The notes under the pieces are model-generated. The model made no database searches and was not told the origin of the DNA. It saw only the letters and a program-made list of their open reading frames with translations. A program made the position numbers and the translations under genes. From Steinernema hermaphroditum (lineage: Eukaryota; Nematoda; Chromadorea; Rhabditida; Steinernematidae): a stretch of 64,000 bases of DNA. Below are positions 1 through 9,943 of this stretch, piece after piece (the stretch's first letter is position 1; every line of letters starts with the position of its first letter). Location of the stretch: positions 7,626,001 through 7,690,000 of the forward strand of contig CM059625.1 of NCBI GenBank assembly GCA_030435675.1. The letters run 5' to 3'.

Positions 1-721
1 GCGAGACATGTCTGCCGTACATGTCGTTCAGCTTCTCAACGTCTGCTACAGTGATATTATCGAACGCCGGGTCGTAAAGATGTTCAAGTGATTGGTCTAT
101 GCTGCTTAAGAAGTTGATGAAATTTGGCACTCCCGGTGTCGTAGACATCTGAGGGAAAACAGGGTTTGCAGGGGAAGGTGTATCATAGGTTGTTTGCACT
201 GCTTTCCTTCCGCGCTTCACTTTTTCCGGTTTTCTGTCCTCTCTCACTTCTAATGAAACCGAAACGATATTTGTCTTTCTTTACATGAACTTACCCGTCA
301 ATAGCATTCCCTTTCTGATGCACATTTCATATCGGCATGCCCGGCACTGATTGCGACACTCTTAACACAACGGTGATGTCAAAAACTACCATGACCAAAC
401 CTACTTTTGTCAACCACACAACGACCGTCTTTGGAACAAACGTAAGTTTTCCGTTCTCGAACCGTTCGACGAAAAAACGCTTTGCAGCCAAAGCCTAAAT
501 ACCCCGAATAGTTGTGTCGAATGAACCGTGAGACCATACAGCTGGGAATCCCATAGTGAAGTCCAATATCTCGGTCATCGGAACATACTGAGCAGTTAGG
601 TTGTGGGTCTTCAATCGAACTGGAGCATATCGAATCTGTAAAAAAACGCGTTTCAGTGAGCACGTCAATCGAGTATTTGCATCTCGGCTTTATTTGACTC
701 TCAATTACCTTTGTCGTCCAT
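1..721 (-). CDS. Nuclear hormone receptor, 5' part (partial)
   Basis: Ligand-regulated or orphan transcription factor of the nuclear receptor family, acting in the nucleus. Spliced from the ATG at 721 (MDDK) the exons give a first zinc finger with CSVC and HYGIPSCFGCKAFFRRTV, then a second finger with CVVDKKCRNQCRACRYEMC. The next exon is a basic hinge (KPEKVKRGRKA), then the start of the linker and ligand-binding region (PNFINFLSSIDQSLEHLYDP, NDMYGRHVS), which runs off the left edge. Introns are short (about 45-75 nt) with TTTTTTACAG, TATTTAG and TTAAG acceptors. The CFGCKAFFRR P-box region fits the expanded nematode receptor group, but the family member cannot be named. The gene points away from the tandem duplication that starts 330 bp upstream. 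Confidence 0.85.
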
Positions 722-1054
722 GGCAATGCGGAACGTTCAGCGAGACGACGCGGTGATACTCGGACTTGATAATCTCTGCTCGATAGAAGAACTCTCGTCA
801 CATGGTGGCCGGTCCCCTAGCGAAGAGAAAGTGACGGTCGGTGAGACCAGAGACGGTCATACAATGAGAGAACACTTTCTGGTTTTGTTGATGCGGCGCA
901 CTTAGCGCTCGGTAGACACACAATAACACAAAACATCGTGCTTTTCTGTTAAATAATTCCCTACTCTTGATATGAATGTACTTATAGTCAAGGTTACATG
1001 AACAGTAGAACGCAGGAGAGCCCCCTTTACTTCGCAAGTTTCACAACTATCTGG
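722..1054. other. Intergenic, upstream of the nuclear receptor
   Basis: No gene seen. This stretch holds the probable 5' flank of the nuclear receptor and ends at the left breakpoint of the tandem duplication at 1055. Short open frames here have no coding character that I can recognise. Confidence 0.5.
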
Positions 1055-1605
1055 TAAACATCTTATCGTCTAAGTGACTAACAGCGAATCTTTGACATTG
1101 CAACTGTTTTCTAGTGTAAGCTGTCATTTTTAACGATATGTATCCTGGTAGTATAATAAGTAACGAAGGTGTGACTAAGTTTCTCCGTTGTGCACTAGGA
1201 GATATATGTTGCATGGTGAACGCCATTGAGTGAAGTCAATGAAGATGAAATGGTGTGAAAGTGATGTGTGAAATGATGAAATTGCGCCAAATCCTTTGAA
1301 GTCGGTTGAAAACCATCAAATAGCAGTAGTAGATAGAATTTTAGGCAAAATATTCACAGTGGATTTTGGCCACTTCTGTTGTAAGTACTAACTCAAACGG
1401 TACGGCAACACCTATAGTTTAGAGATTCAACATTGGTCCTGAATAGAATTCCCTGATAGATCAACGTACAATTTGGTATGCACTTGTGCCGTTTGTTACC
1501 TCTGAACGACTCACTCTTCGTCTGTTTATCTTGATAAATTATAATTTTATGTTTTAAGAGTTTGTATAGAAATCTTCTTTGATTTCAGGGTCACCAAGGT
1601 GAAGC

Positions 1606-2845
1606 ATGGGAGACAGCGATGTTGAGATGAACGGCGCGGACACGACTGAGGAGTCCAACCCATCGAAGAAGTACAAGAAGTTAAAGCTGCTTCCCGGCAA
1701 AGCGAATCGTGGTCGCAACATTAAACTTCAGAAGAAAGCTGTGCGTCATGTTTATTTTGTGCAATTGTGTTCTATTCGTGCTTTTAGGATAAGCGAGAGC
1801 GCCAAGATGCTCGCAAGAAGCTGCGAAAGAAGCTTGGAGATGATGCTCCTCCCAAAGAACAGCCCAAGACGCTCGAAAGCATGCGAGAGTACGAAGTTAC
1901 CACAGTGGATGAGAATGACGAAGAAGTCGAACATGATGAGCAACATGACGAGATGGCGTCGTACTTTAACCGAGAGACAAAACCAAAAGTTTTACTGACA
2001 ATGTCTCCATATGCTCGAGCTGTAAGGTGATGTTTAGCTGTTCTCAGCTGTGTAACTTGCAATTTAACCTTCAGAACACATTCAAATTTTGCTTTGAAAT
2101 GAAGAAGTGCATCCCAGATGCTGAAGTATTCACTCGTAAGGGAGTTCCTCTCAAGAAAATCATCAAACAAGCTACCGAGAAAGGGTACACCGATGTGATT
2201 GTCGTTCACGAAGAAAATAAAATGCCGAGTCAGTTTTATTTTGCTCGTTTGAATGCAAGCGTTCGATTATAGATGGAATCGTGATAAGTCACCTGCCCGA
2301 AGGCCCAACCGCATACTTCAAGATTAACAGTTTGCAGTTTTCGAAAGATATTAAGGTGCGTCTTCGTTCATTTTGATCAGACTAGTCTTTAGGGTGTTTT
2401 AGGGTGTTGGCGAATCCACGAGTCACTTGCCTGAAGTTATCATGAATAATTTCAACACCCGACTTGGACACAGTGTTTCTCGTATGCTCGCTTGTCTCTT
2501 TCCCCATGACCCTAACTTCGTCGGTCGTCGCGTTGTTACTTTTCACAACCAGCGTGATTACATTTTCTTCCGACATCACAGGTCAGATACAGTCAGTTCG
2601 TTTGATAAATAAGCACGCCCAATTTCCAGATATGAATTCAAAAAGAACGGTGACAAGGCAGCTCTGCATGAACTCGGACCTCGCTTCACCTTGCGTCTCA
2701 AATGGCTTCAGAAAGGAACCTTTGATTCTCGGTGCGGCGAATTTGAATGGGTGTTCACGGTAGCACTAATGACTTTATGCCCATTTACATTGAGTAATTT
2801 CAGAGGCACGAAATGGAAACCAGTCGACGACGGTTCATGTTGTAA
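1606..2845 (+). CDS. RPF1: Ribosome production factor 1 (Brix domain), copy 1
   Basis: Brix-domain protein needed for 60S pre-ribosome assembly in the nucleolus. The basic N-terminus ([17 protein letters not shown]) is followed by the Brix domain: [77 protein letters not shown] and the end [13 protein letters not shown]. The order and spacing match animal RPF1, not IMP4 or RPF2. Six short introns are implied. The start lies just after TTTCAGGGTCACCAAGGTGAAGC, suitable for spliced-leader addition. Against copy 2 there is a missense change at the last full codon before the final intron (EWVFT here, EWVFK in copy 2); the basic residue is the usual one in the family. Otherwise the two proteins look identical. 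Confidence 0.93.
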
Positions 2846-2961
2846 TAGCGCGGTGTTATTTTTGTTTGTTGCCCCCCTGTTGTTATTGTTGAACGCATGA
2901 ATGAGTTACGGACAATCACTATTTATTCATCGCTATATACGAACAATTCCAAATCTTTTGT

Positions 2962-3253
2962 CTAACGGTAAGTTCCATATGGCTTGCCATGGTTTCCCCA
3001 GTATTCCGGATCGGGAGCATCATCGGGAGGAATGCCAAGCTCCTCGTCGGTGAATTCGTGCAAATAAGGCATGTACCAGTGACCCTAAAGTAGTGAAATA
3101 AAAGGCGGGATGGGAGGAGAAAAACATACGAAGATGTGGCCAGAGTGGTAGTACATATGGTATGTGAACCAGAACCAAAGCAAGGCGCTAATTACCTTAG
3201 TCACTGTTCGATCAATGTACGTGTCACCAGCAGTTGGAGTTCGGTAAGTGTAG
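2962..3253 (-). pseudogene. NDUFB2: NDUFB2 fragment lacking its first exon
   Basis: Two C-terminal exons of the complex I subunit NDUFB2 (AGGG) remain: YTYRTPTAGDTYIDRT, LLWFWFTYHMYYHSGHIF and HEFTDEELGIPPDDAPDPEY, ending KPYGTYR. The TDEELGIPPDD block is the family signature. The exon coding for the targeting peptide and N-terminus, and everything upstream for 969 bp, are missing compared with the intact copy at 7283-7848. The break falls at CATTGC (3283-3288), which occurs at both ends of the missing piece in unit 2. The surviving exons are open and the splice sites intact, so the loss appears recent. A truncated protein from an in-frame upstream ATG is possible but would lack the import signal. 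Confidence 0.85.
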
Positions 3254-3620
3254 CTAAAATCGATACTTGTATTGGCATTTAACATTGCACTTCGACAGCA
3301 ATTCAACTGCAAATTCTGCAGAATTCTCCACGAACCTCTTCCAATCTATCGTAGGCATGGAACCAATGCGCGCTATCAAGTGCTTCTCGCGCGCAGCTAC
3401 GACCGGCGAGCACGACTTCCCTATTACAGAGCCCTACACGTTCACTAGAAACAAGAATTGGCACTCCACGTGCTGGTTTCGGTGAACTTCGGAGCCGATC
3501 CGATGAATCGAGGATGCGGTCTTGTAAAGCGCTGAAATTGCCGCCTTCCTCTTCCGGGAGCTTCGTTCCGCGCGGCACGGTTGATAAACATCTGAATAGA
3601 AGTCAATTAAAAGAAAACAG

Positions 3621-4045
3621 ACAAAAAAACGCGAGGAAAATAGCGAAATTCACGCGAAATACGGAAGTGACCCTATAATTTTGCACAGGTAAAACGGTAC
3701 CCTGGAAAGTTCGACCTCCCGTAGGCCCATAATGAGTGCATGTGTTTCCGGGGAAGGTGGCATTCCCTGCGTTTCCGTGGACGGTCTACCACATGCGCAT
3801 GCCGGTTTCTCCGGGAAGCTGCGGAAAGTGACAGAGCCAGAAACACACCGGGGTGACCCTATAGCTTTGCGCTGCAGTGTATAGGCGGACTTTAAACTAT
3901 CCTGAGGATACTTCGCACTTGCAACCGTATAATATGGAAGTGACCCATCAGTTAAAGTAGAAAGTTCTATTTAGTAGAAAATTCGCTAATCCATTCACCC
4001 TGTGATGTCGGTTAAACGTTCTTTAACGACGACTGGCATCCGGAT
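3621..4045. repeat. Unit-1-specific 425-bp segment
   Basis: Present in unit 1 only; unit 2 joins directly at about 8915. It contains repeated sub-motifs (GTGACCCTATA-like at about 3667 and 3851, GGAAGTGACCC near 3940) and ends with a 64-bp element that recurs at 10971-11034. No open frame of note. It could be an insertion of a short non-autonomous element in unit 1 or a deletion in unit 2; no clear target-site duplication is visible. Confidence 0.6.
3979..4042 (+). repeat. 64-bp dispersed element, copy A
   Basis: About 60 of 64 positions are the same as 10971-11034. It includes an imperfect palindrome around GTTAAACGTTCTTTAACG. One copy lies on the 3' side of each of the two loci that encode SUMO-motif-like peptides, in the same strand orientation of the window. 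Confidence 0.75.
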
Positions 4046-4109
4046 GCAAAGGAGGATATTTTGAAGGTTTTTTACAACAGATATATGTACATATATACAA
4101 TACGAAATC

Positions 4110-5123
4110 CTAATAAGGATTATCATCGCTCATCGGCTCCTCCTTGGTGTCGAGGTACTGGTAGTCGTCGGAGATGTCGTCGTCGTCGGAGATGTCGTCG
4201 TCGTCGATGGATTCGTCGTTGTAGTCGTTGTTGTAGTCGTTGGAGCCGTCGTCGCCGTCGTTGGAGCCGTCGTCGCCGTCGTTGGAGCCGTCGTCGCCGT
4301 CGTTGGAGCCGTCGTCGCCGTCGTTGGAGCCGTCGTCGCCGTCGTTGGAGCCGTCGTCGCCGTCGTTGGAGCCGTCGTCGCCGTCGTTGGAGCCGTCGTC
4401 GCCGTCGTTGGAGCCGTCGTCGCCGTCGTTGGAGCCGTCGTCGCCGTCGTTGGAGCCGTCGTCGCCGTCGTTGGAGCCGTCGTCGCCGTCGTTGGAGCCG
4501 TCGTCGCCGTCGTTGGAGCCGTCGTCGCCGTCGTTGGAGCCGTCGTCGCCGTCGTTGGAGCCGTCGTCGCCGTCGTTGGAGCCGTCGTCGCCGTCGTTGG
4601 AGCCGTCGTCGCCGTCGTTGGAGCCGTCGTCGCCGTCGTTGGAGCCGTCGTCGCCGTCGTTGGAGCCGTCGTCGCCGTCGTTGGAGCCGTCGTCGCCGTC
4701 GTTGGAGCCGTCGTCGCCGTCGTTGGAGCCGTCGTCGCCGTCGTTGGAGCCGTCGTCGCCGTCGTTGGAGCCGTCGTCGCCATCGTCGCCGATAGCCGCG
4801 GCTTCGTCGCGCTCCTCTTCTTCTTCGGCTTCTTCATCGGAGGAGAGGTAAATCACCTCCGGAGAGGCAGCAGCGGCGGCGTCTTCTTCATCGTCGGAGG
4901 AGAGGTAGATGACCTCCGGAGTGGCGTTCTCGTCCTCTTCATCCTCGGAGCAGGTGTACAGCTGGGCTGGCTCCAGCAGGTCTTCCTGCACAGCGTAGAT
5001 CATCTCGGCGACGAGGCGAGCTGCTCCGGAGCGGCGGCGACTAAGATGATGGAGGAGAACGTCTACGACTCCCTCAGCTACGTCGAGGATGGCGGATGGG
5101 TTGAGGCGCTGTTCGGGATCCAT
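4110..5123 (-). CDS. Acidic tandem-SIM repeat protein, copy 1 (26 repeats)
   Basis: Unrecognised intronless gene of 337 codons. Residues 1-55 form a helical head ([28 protein letters not shown]). Residues 71-74 and 90-93 are two copies of VIYL inside [12 protein letters not shown] and [11 protein letters not shown]: a hydrophobic core followed by SSD and acids is a textbook phospho-regulated SUMO-interacting motif. From about residue 114 comes a (DGDDGSN)n array, 26 units by DNA count, then an Asp/Tyr-rich tail ending [10 protein letters not shown]. There is a single lysine, four-residue context TKEE, near the C-terminus. Function is inferred only: binding of SUMO chains or SUMOylated proteins. 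The start is the first ATG after a short 5' leader with an AAGCTTAAAAGG TATA-like stretch about 85 bp upstream. The long frames in the other phases across the array are by-products of the 21-bp period. Confidence 0.7.
   Translation of the reverse strand: MDPEQRLNPSAILDVAEGVVDVLLHHLSRRRSGAARLVAEMIYAVQEDLLEPAQLYTCSEDEEDENATPEVIYLSSDDEEDAAAAASPEVIYLSSDEEAEEEEERDEAAAIGDDGDDGSNDGDDGSNDGDDGSNDGDDGSNDGDDGSNDGDDGSNDGDDGSNDGDDGSNDGDDGSNDGDDGSNDGDDGSNDGDDGSNDGDDGSNDGDDGSNDGDDGSNDGDDGSNDGDDGSNDGDDGSNDGDDGSNDGDDGSNDGDDGSNDGDDGSNDGDDGSNDGDDGSNDGDDGSNDGDDGSNDYNNDYNDESIDDDDISDDDDISDDYQYLDTKEEPMSDDNPY
4240..4785. repeat. 21-bp coding minisatellite, 26 units
   Basis: Perfect or near-perfect head-to-tail 21-bp repeats (TTGGAGCCGTCGTCGCCGTCG on the plus strand) coding for DGDDGSN on the minus strand. 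The unit count of 26 is exactly twice that of the second copy at 9080-9352. Confidence 0.95.
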
Positions 5124-5926
5124 CTGGGGCTGTTTCTTAATCTTCTCTCTTCAACGTACAGATTCTGTTGAGAAAACTGAACGATGATGCGTTGCACCGC
5201 TCTCCTTTTAAGCTTTTCATAGATGATGAAGTCTCATTTGCTAGACCATCACAAACAACGATTTCAGACAAATTATAGGACTCTAGACAGATCATCTTTG
5301 CACTCTATTTGCACGTGAGAAAGGCAAAATCGAGCGGTGTAAAGTACTAACAAAGGGTAAATTGAACGGTGGGTCTAAACATCTTATCGTCTAAGTGACT
5401 AACAGCGAATCTTTGACATTGCAACTGTTTTCTAGTGTAAGCTGTCATTTTTAACGATATGTATCCTGGTAGTATAATAAGTAACGAAGGTGTGACTAAG
5501 TTTCTCCGTTGTGCACTAGGAGATATATGTTGCATGGTGAACGCCATTGAGTGAAGTCAATGAAGATGAAATGGTGTGAAAGTGATGTGTGAAATGATGA
5601 AATTGCGCCAAATCCTTTGAAGTCGGTTGAAAACCATCAAATTGCAGTAGTAGATAGAATTTTAGGCAAAATATTCACAGTGGATTTTGGCCACTTCTGT
5701 TGTAAGTACTAACTCAAACGGTACGGCAACACCTATAGTTTAGAGATTCAACATTGGTCCTGAATAGAATTCCCTGATAGATCAACGTACAATTTGGTAT
5801 GCACTTGTGCCGTTTGTTACCTCTGAACGACTCACTCTTCGTCTGTTTATCTTGATAAATTATAATTTTATGTTTTAAGAGTTTGTATAGAAATCTTCTT
5901 TGATTTCAGGGTCACCAAGGTGAAGC
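5124..5926. other. 5' flanks of the SIM gene and of RPF1 copy 2
   Basis: Holds the 5' leader and promoter region of the minus-strand SIM gene, the duplication junction at 5375/5376, and about 550 bp upstream of RPF1 copy 2. The same 550 bp precede RPF1 copy 1 at 1055-1605, so both RPF1 copies keep the same upstream sequence back to the breakpoint. No gene seen. Confidence 0.6.
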
Positions 5927-7166
5927 ATGGGAGACAGCGATGTTGAGATGAACGGCGCGGACACGACTGAGGAGTCCAACCCATCGAAGAAGTACAAGAA
6001 GTTAAAGCTGCTTCCCGGCAAAGCGAATCGTGGTCGCAACATTAAACTTCAGAAGAAAGCTGTGCGTCATGTTTATTTTGTGCAATTGTGTTCTATTCGT
6101 GCTTTTAGGATAAGCGAGAGCGCCAAGATGCTCGCAAGAAGCTGCGAAAGAAGCTTGGAGATGATGCTCCTCCCAAAGAACAGCCCAAGACGCTCGAAAG
6201 CATGCGAGAGTACGAAGTTACCACAGTGGATGAGAATGACGAAGAAGTCGAACATGATGAGCAACATGACGAGATGGCGTCGTACTTTAACCGAGAGACA
6301 AAACCAAAAGTTTTACTGACAATGTCTCCATATGCTCGAGCTGTAAGATGATGTTTAGCTGTTCTCAGCTGTGTAACTTGCAATTTAACCTTCAGAACAC
6401 ATTCAAATTTTGCTTTGAAATGAAGAAGTGCATCCCAGATGCTGAAGTATTCACTCGTAAGGGAGTTCCTCTCAAGAAAATCATCAAACAAGCTACCGAG
6501 AAAGGGTACACCGATGTGATTGTCGTTCACGAAGAAAATAAAATGCCGAGTCAGTTTTATTTTGCTCGTTTGAATGCAAGCGTTCGATTATAGATGGAAT
6601 CGTGATAAGTCACCTGCCCGAAGGCCCAACCGCATACTTCAAGATTAACAGTTTGCAGTTTTCGAAAGATATTAAGGTGCGTCTTCGTTCATTTTGATCA
6701 GACTAGTCTTTAGGGTGTTTTAGGGTGTTGGCGAATCCACGAGTCACTTGCCTGAAGTTATCATGAATAATTTCAACACCCGACTTGGACACAGTGTTTC
6801 TCGTATGCTCGCTTGTCTCTTTCCCCATGACCCTAACTTCGTCGGTCGTCGCGTTGTTACTTTTCACAACCAGCGTGATTACATTTTCTTCCGACATCAC
6901 AGGTCAGATACAGTCAGTTCGTTTGATAAATAAGCACGCCCAATTTCCAGATATGAATTCAAAAAGAACGGTGACAAGGCAGCTCTGCATGAACTCGGAC
7001 CTCGCTTCACCTTGCGTCTCAAATGGCTTCAGAAAGGAACCTTTGATTCTCGGTGCGGCGAATTTGAATGGGTGTTCAAGGTAGCACTAATGACTTTATG
7101 CCCATTTACATTGAGTAATTTCAGAGGCACGAAATGGAAACCAGTCGACGACGGTTCATGTTGTAA
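5927..7166 (+). CDS. RPF1: Ribosome production factor 1 (Brix domain), copy 2
   Basis: Second, apparently intact copy of the Brix-domain 60S assembly factor, with the same exon plan and start context as the copy at 1606. Differences seen: the donor after SPYARA is GTAAGA here and GTAAGG in copy 1, and the codon ending the penultimate exon codes for lysine (EWVFK), the residue usual in the family. All exons are open. It ends tail-to-tail with the intact NDUFB2 gene. If only one RPF1 copy is functional, this one is the better candidate on sequence. Confidence 0.93.
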
Positions 7167-7282
7167 TAGCGCGGTGTTATTTTTGTTTGTTGTCCCCCTG
7201 TTGTTATTGTTGAACGCATGAATGAGTTACGGACAATCACTATTTATTCATCGCTATATACGAACAATTCCAAATCTTTTGT

Positions 7283-7848
7283 CTAACGGTAAGTTCCATA
7301 TGGCTTGCCATGGTTTCCCCAGTATGCCGGATCGGGAGCATCATCGGGAGGAATGCCAAGCTCCTCGTCGGTGAATTCGTGCAAATAAGGCATGTACCAG
7401 TGACCCTAAAGTAGTGAAATAAAAGGCGGGATGGGAGGAGAAAAACATACGAAGATGTGGCCAGAGTGGTAGTACATATGGTATGTGAACCAGAACCAAA
7501 GCAAGGCGCTAATTACCTTAGTCACTGTTCGATCAATGTACGTGTCACCAGCAGTTGGAGTTCGGTAAGTGTAGCTAAAATCGATACTTGTATTGGCATT
7601 TAACATTGCTACACCTACTCGGGCAATAGTTTGTCGCCTTTGTCGGGAGATCCACTGTAGTGTCCGTCATAGGTGTGAAGTTCCGGATTTTCAGGAGCTC
7701 CCATGCGCCCACCAACGGGAACATTGGGTCCGGCAGCTTCCTTGCCGGACAACCATTTGCTTCTAACTGATCCAAGGGAACGATTCGCTAAAGCTCCTCG
7801 TCTGAGGAGGGTGCTAGCCACCGAGAAAGGGACTCGCCCCAACGTCAT
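7283..7848 (-). CDS. NDUFB2: NADH dehydrogenase 1 beta subunit 2 (complex I AGGG), intact
   Basis: Small single-pass accessory subunit of mitochondrial complex I. Exon 1 (from ATG at 7848) codes for an Arg/Ser-rich mitochondrial targeting region (MTLGRVPFSVASTLLRRG) and a linker ending DKGDKLLP. A 44-nt intron (donor GTAGGT, acceptor GATTTTAG) joins it to YTYRTPTAGDTYIDRT. The membrane segment LLWFWFTYHMYYHSGHIF follows, then GHWYMPYL and the signature FTDEELGIPPDD, ending DPAYWGNHGKPYGTYR. The unspliced frame would stop right after exon 1, so the tiny intron decides the model. Human NDUFB2 ends at the PPDD block, so the extra C-terminal tail is a difference. It converges with RPF1, about 115 bp apart. 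Confidence 0.9.
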
Positions 7849-8976
7849 CGTGGTTTATCCCTGAAAGCACAAAAAGAGTTAAATTCAATGCACCAAATGT
7901 CTTCCTCCGCAAGGCGGCAACACGCGCGTGAGCTTGCAATCAGAACAATACTACAGGACAACATATACGAGATTTGTGAGAACTTCACAGTGATTGCGAC
8001 AATACACGCCAAAAATGCAAAACGAACATGCAGTGAAGCTCAGCAGAGACAGAAATTGCACCGGTCGGATTTTGTGAACGGTGATCGTGCGTATGCACTT
8101 TACAGGTCAGGGATGACCGTTGTGGGACCAGACTACTCGAGCAAAGCGACGATTGGACAAGCACGACGAGAGACTCTTCGCTTTCATTAGGATTCATCAT
8201 TCAATCATTCTTCACGTCGCATGGACCAGAAATGAACAACTGAACAACAGAGCTTCCCAAAAGAACTGAACGCGATCCAAATCGGTACGCTTCCACAGCT
8301 GAAGTTTCCTCCGCAGAATGGACGTTCTTCTCGTTCCAAACACTCCGAAATGTACTCTTCCGTCCAGAAAGCGGTGTTCCATCTGTTCGGATCCGAAACA
8401 AACACCTGAAATTGAAAAAATCAAGATCATTCAACAGTCCACATTTGCATACCTTTGTCCAGACGCGACTCATGTTGTTTATCGCGTAGTCCTAACGATG
8501 CATCTTCTGATCGGCGGTCAAACACGGCGCATTCGATCGTTCATTGTTCCAGCGTGCATTCCACACCTGATTCATTGCACTTCGACAGCAATTCAACTGC
8601 AAATTCTGCAGAATTCTCCACGAACCTCTTCCAATCTATCGTAGGCATGGAACCAATGCACGCTATCAAGTGCTTCTCGCGCGCAGCTACGACCGGCGAG
8701 CGCGACTTCCCTATTACAGAGCCCTACACGTTCACGAGAAACAAGAATTGGCACTCCACGTGCTGGTTTCGGTGGACTTCGGAGCCGATCCGATGAATCG
8801 AGAATGCGGTCTTGTAAAGCGCTGAAATTGCCGCCTTTTCCTCTTCCGGGAGCTTCGTTCCGCGCGGCACGGTTGATAAACATCTGAATAGAAGTAAATT
8901 AAAAGAAAACAGGCAAAGGAGGATATTTTGAAGGTTTTTTACAACAGATATATGTACATATATACAATACGAAATC
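7849..8976. other. NDUFB2 5' flank and spacer
   Basis: Nothing recognisable as a gene. The first 730 bp form the 5' flank of NDUFB2 and are the part missing from unit 1. Weak open frames occur on both strands but differ in frame between units or lack family matches. Confidence 0.5.
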
Positions 8977-9690
8977 CTAATAAGGATTATCATCGCTCAT
9001 CGGCTCCTCCTTGGTGTCGAGGTACTGGTAGTCGTCGGAGATGTCGTCGTCGTCGATGGATTCGTCGTTGTAGTCGTCGTTGGAGCCGTCGTCGCCGTCG
9101 TTGGAGCCGTCGTCGCCGTCGTTGGAGCCGTCGTCGCCGTCGTTGGAGCCGTCGTCGCCGTCGTTGGAGCCGTCGTCGCCGTCGTTGGAGCCGTCGTCGC
9201 CGTCGTTGGAGCCGTCGTCGCCGTCGTTGGAGCCGTCGTCGCCGTCGTTGGAGCCGTCGTCGCCGTCGTTGGAGCCGTCGTCGCCGTCGTTGGAGCCGTC
9301 GTCGCCGTCGTTGGAGCCGTCGTCGCCGTCGTTGGAGCCGTCGTCGCCATCGTCGCCGATAGCCGCGGCTTCGTCGCGCTCCTCTTCTTCTTCGGCTTCT
9401 TCATCGGAGGAGAGGTAAATCACCTCCGGAGAGGCAGCAGCGGCGGCGTCTTCTTCATCGTCGGAGGAGAGGTAGATGACCTCCGGAGTGGCGTTCTCGT
9501 CCTCTTCATCCTCGGAGCAGGTGTACAGCTGGGCTGGCTCCAGCAGGTCTTCCTGCACAGCGTAGATCATCTCGGCGACGAGGCGAGCTGCTCCGGAGCG
9601 GCGGCGACTAAGATGATGGAGGAGAACGTCTACGACTCCCTCAGCTACGTCGAGGATGGCGGATGGGTTGAGGCGCTGTTCGGGATCCAT
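8977..9690 (-). CDS. Acidic tandem-SIM repeat protein, copy 2 (13 repeats)
   Basis: Same gene as at 4110-5123 with an identical head, both VIYL motifs (residues 71-74 and 90-93) and the same C-terminal end. It is 100 residues shorter: 13 fewer DGDDGSN units (91 residues) and nine fewer residues in the Asp/Tyr tail (DDISDD and DYNN blocks not repeated). All of these are in-frame changes, which suggests that both copies are under pressure to stay open. Its promoter flank is the same as that of copy 1. No known family is recognised; SUMO binding is an inference from the motif alone. Confidence 0.7.
   Translation of the reverse strand: MDPEQRLNPSAILDVAEGVVDVLLHHLSRRRSGAARLVAEMIYAVQEDLLEPAQLYTCSEDEEDENATPEVIYLSSDDEEDAAAAASPEVIYLSSDEEAEEEEERDEAAAIGDDGDDGSNDGDDGSNDGDDGSNDGDDGSNDGDDGSNDGDDGSNDGDDGSNDGDDGSNDGDDGSNDGDDGSNDGDDGSNDGDDGSNDGDDGSNDDYNDESIDDDDISDDYQYLDTKEEPMSDDNPY
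9080..9352. repeat. 21-bp coding minisatellite, 13 units
   Basis: Thirteen 21-bp units coding for DGDDGSN on the minus strand, matching the 26-unit array of the other copy in sequence and phase. Confidence 0.95.
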
Positions 9691-9943
9691 CTGGGGCTGT
9701 TTCTTAATCTTCTCTCTTCAACGTACAGATTCTGTTGAGAAAACTGAACGATGATGCGTTGCACCGCTCTCCTTTTAAGCTTTTCATAGATGATGAAGTC
9801 TCATTTGCTAGACCATCACAAACAACGATTTCAGACAAATTATAGGACTCTAGACAGATCATCTTTGCACTCTATTTGCACGTGAGAAAGGCAAAATCGA
9901 GCGGTGTAAAGTACTAACAAAGGGTAAATTGAACGGTGGGTCT

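Larger units (their letters stand above)
1055..5375. repeat. Tandem duplication, unit 1 (4321 bp)
   Basis: Direct repeat of the segment at 5376-9943. The two units align at an offset of 4321 bp from 1055 to 3287 with only a handful of substitutions seen by eye. Unit 1 then lacks 969 bp that unit 2 has (7609-8577), carries about 425 bp that unit 2 lacks (about 3621-4045), and has 13 more minisatellite repeats. The end-to-start junction is GGGTCT followed by AAACATC, and the right end of unit 2 reads GGGTCT followed by CATCAAA. Only one base of microhomology is visible at the junction and no flanking mobile element. It could also be two alleles placed in tandem by an assembler. Confidence 0.93.
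5376..9943. repeat. Tandem duplication, unit 2 (4568 bp)
   Basis: Second copy of the segment at 1055-5375. It keeps the full NDUFB2 gene including first exon and 5' flank, so it looks closer to the ancestral state at that gene. It has 13 minisatellite repeats where unit 1 has 26. Intergenic parts of the unit (5376-5926 and 7849-8976) show no recognisable gene. The region matching 3290-3620 and 8580-8910 has open frames on both strands in both units, but a small length difference shifts the frames, which argues against coding. Confidence 0.93.

Noticed and set aside
3303..3578. Minus-strand frame of about 91 codons present in both duplication units (also 8593-8883)
   Set aside because: A two-base length difference near 3543/8838 shifts the frame between units and the protein has no recognisable features.
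4061..4851. Long open frames in all other phases over the 21-bp array (Arg/Ser-rich, Thr-rich and Ser/Pro-rich repeats)
   Set aside because: A 21-bp repeat without stops is open in every phase. Only the minus-strand frame has a non-repeat head and tail with protein character.
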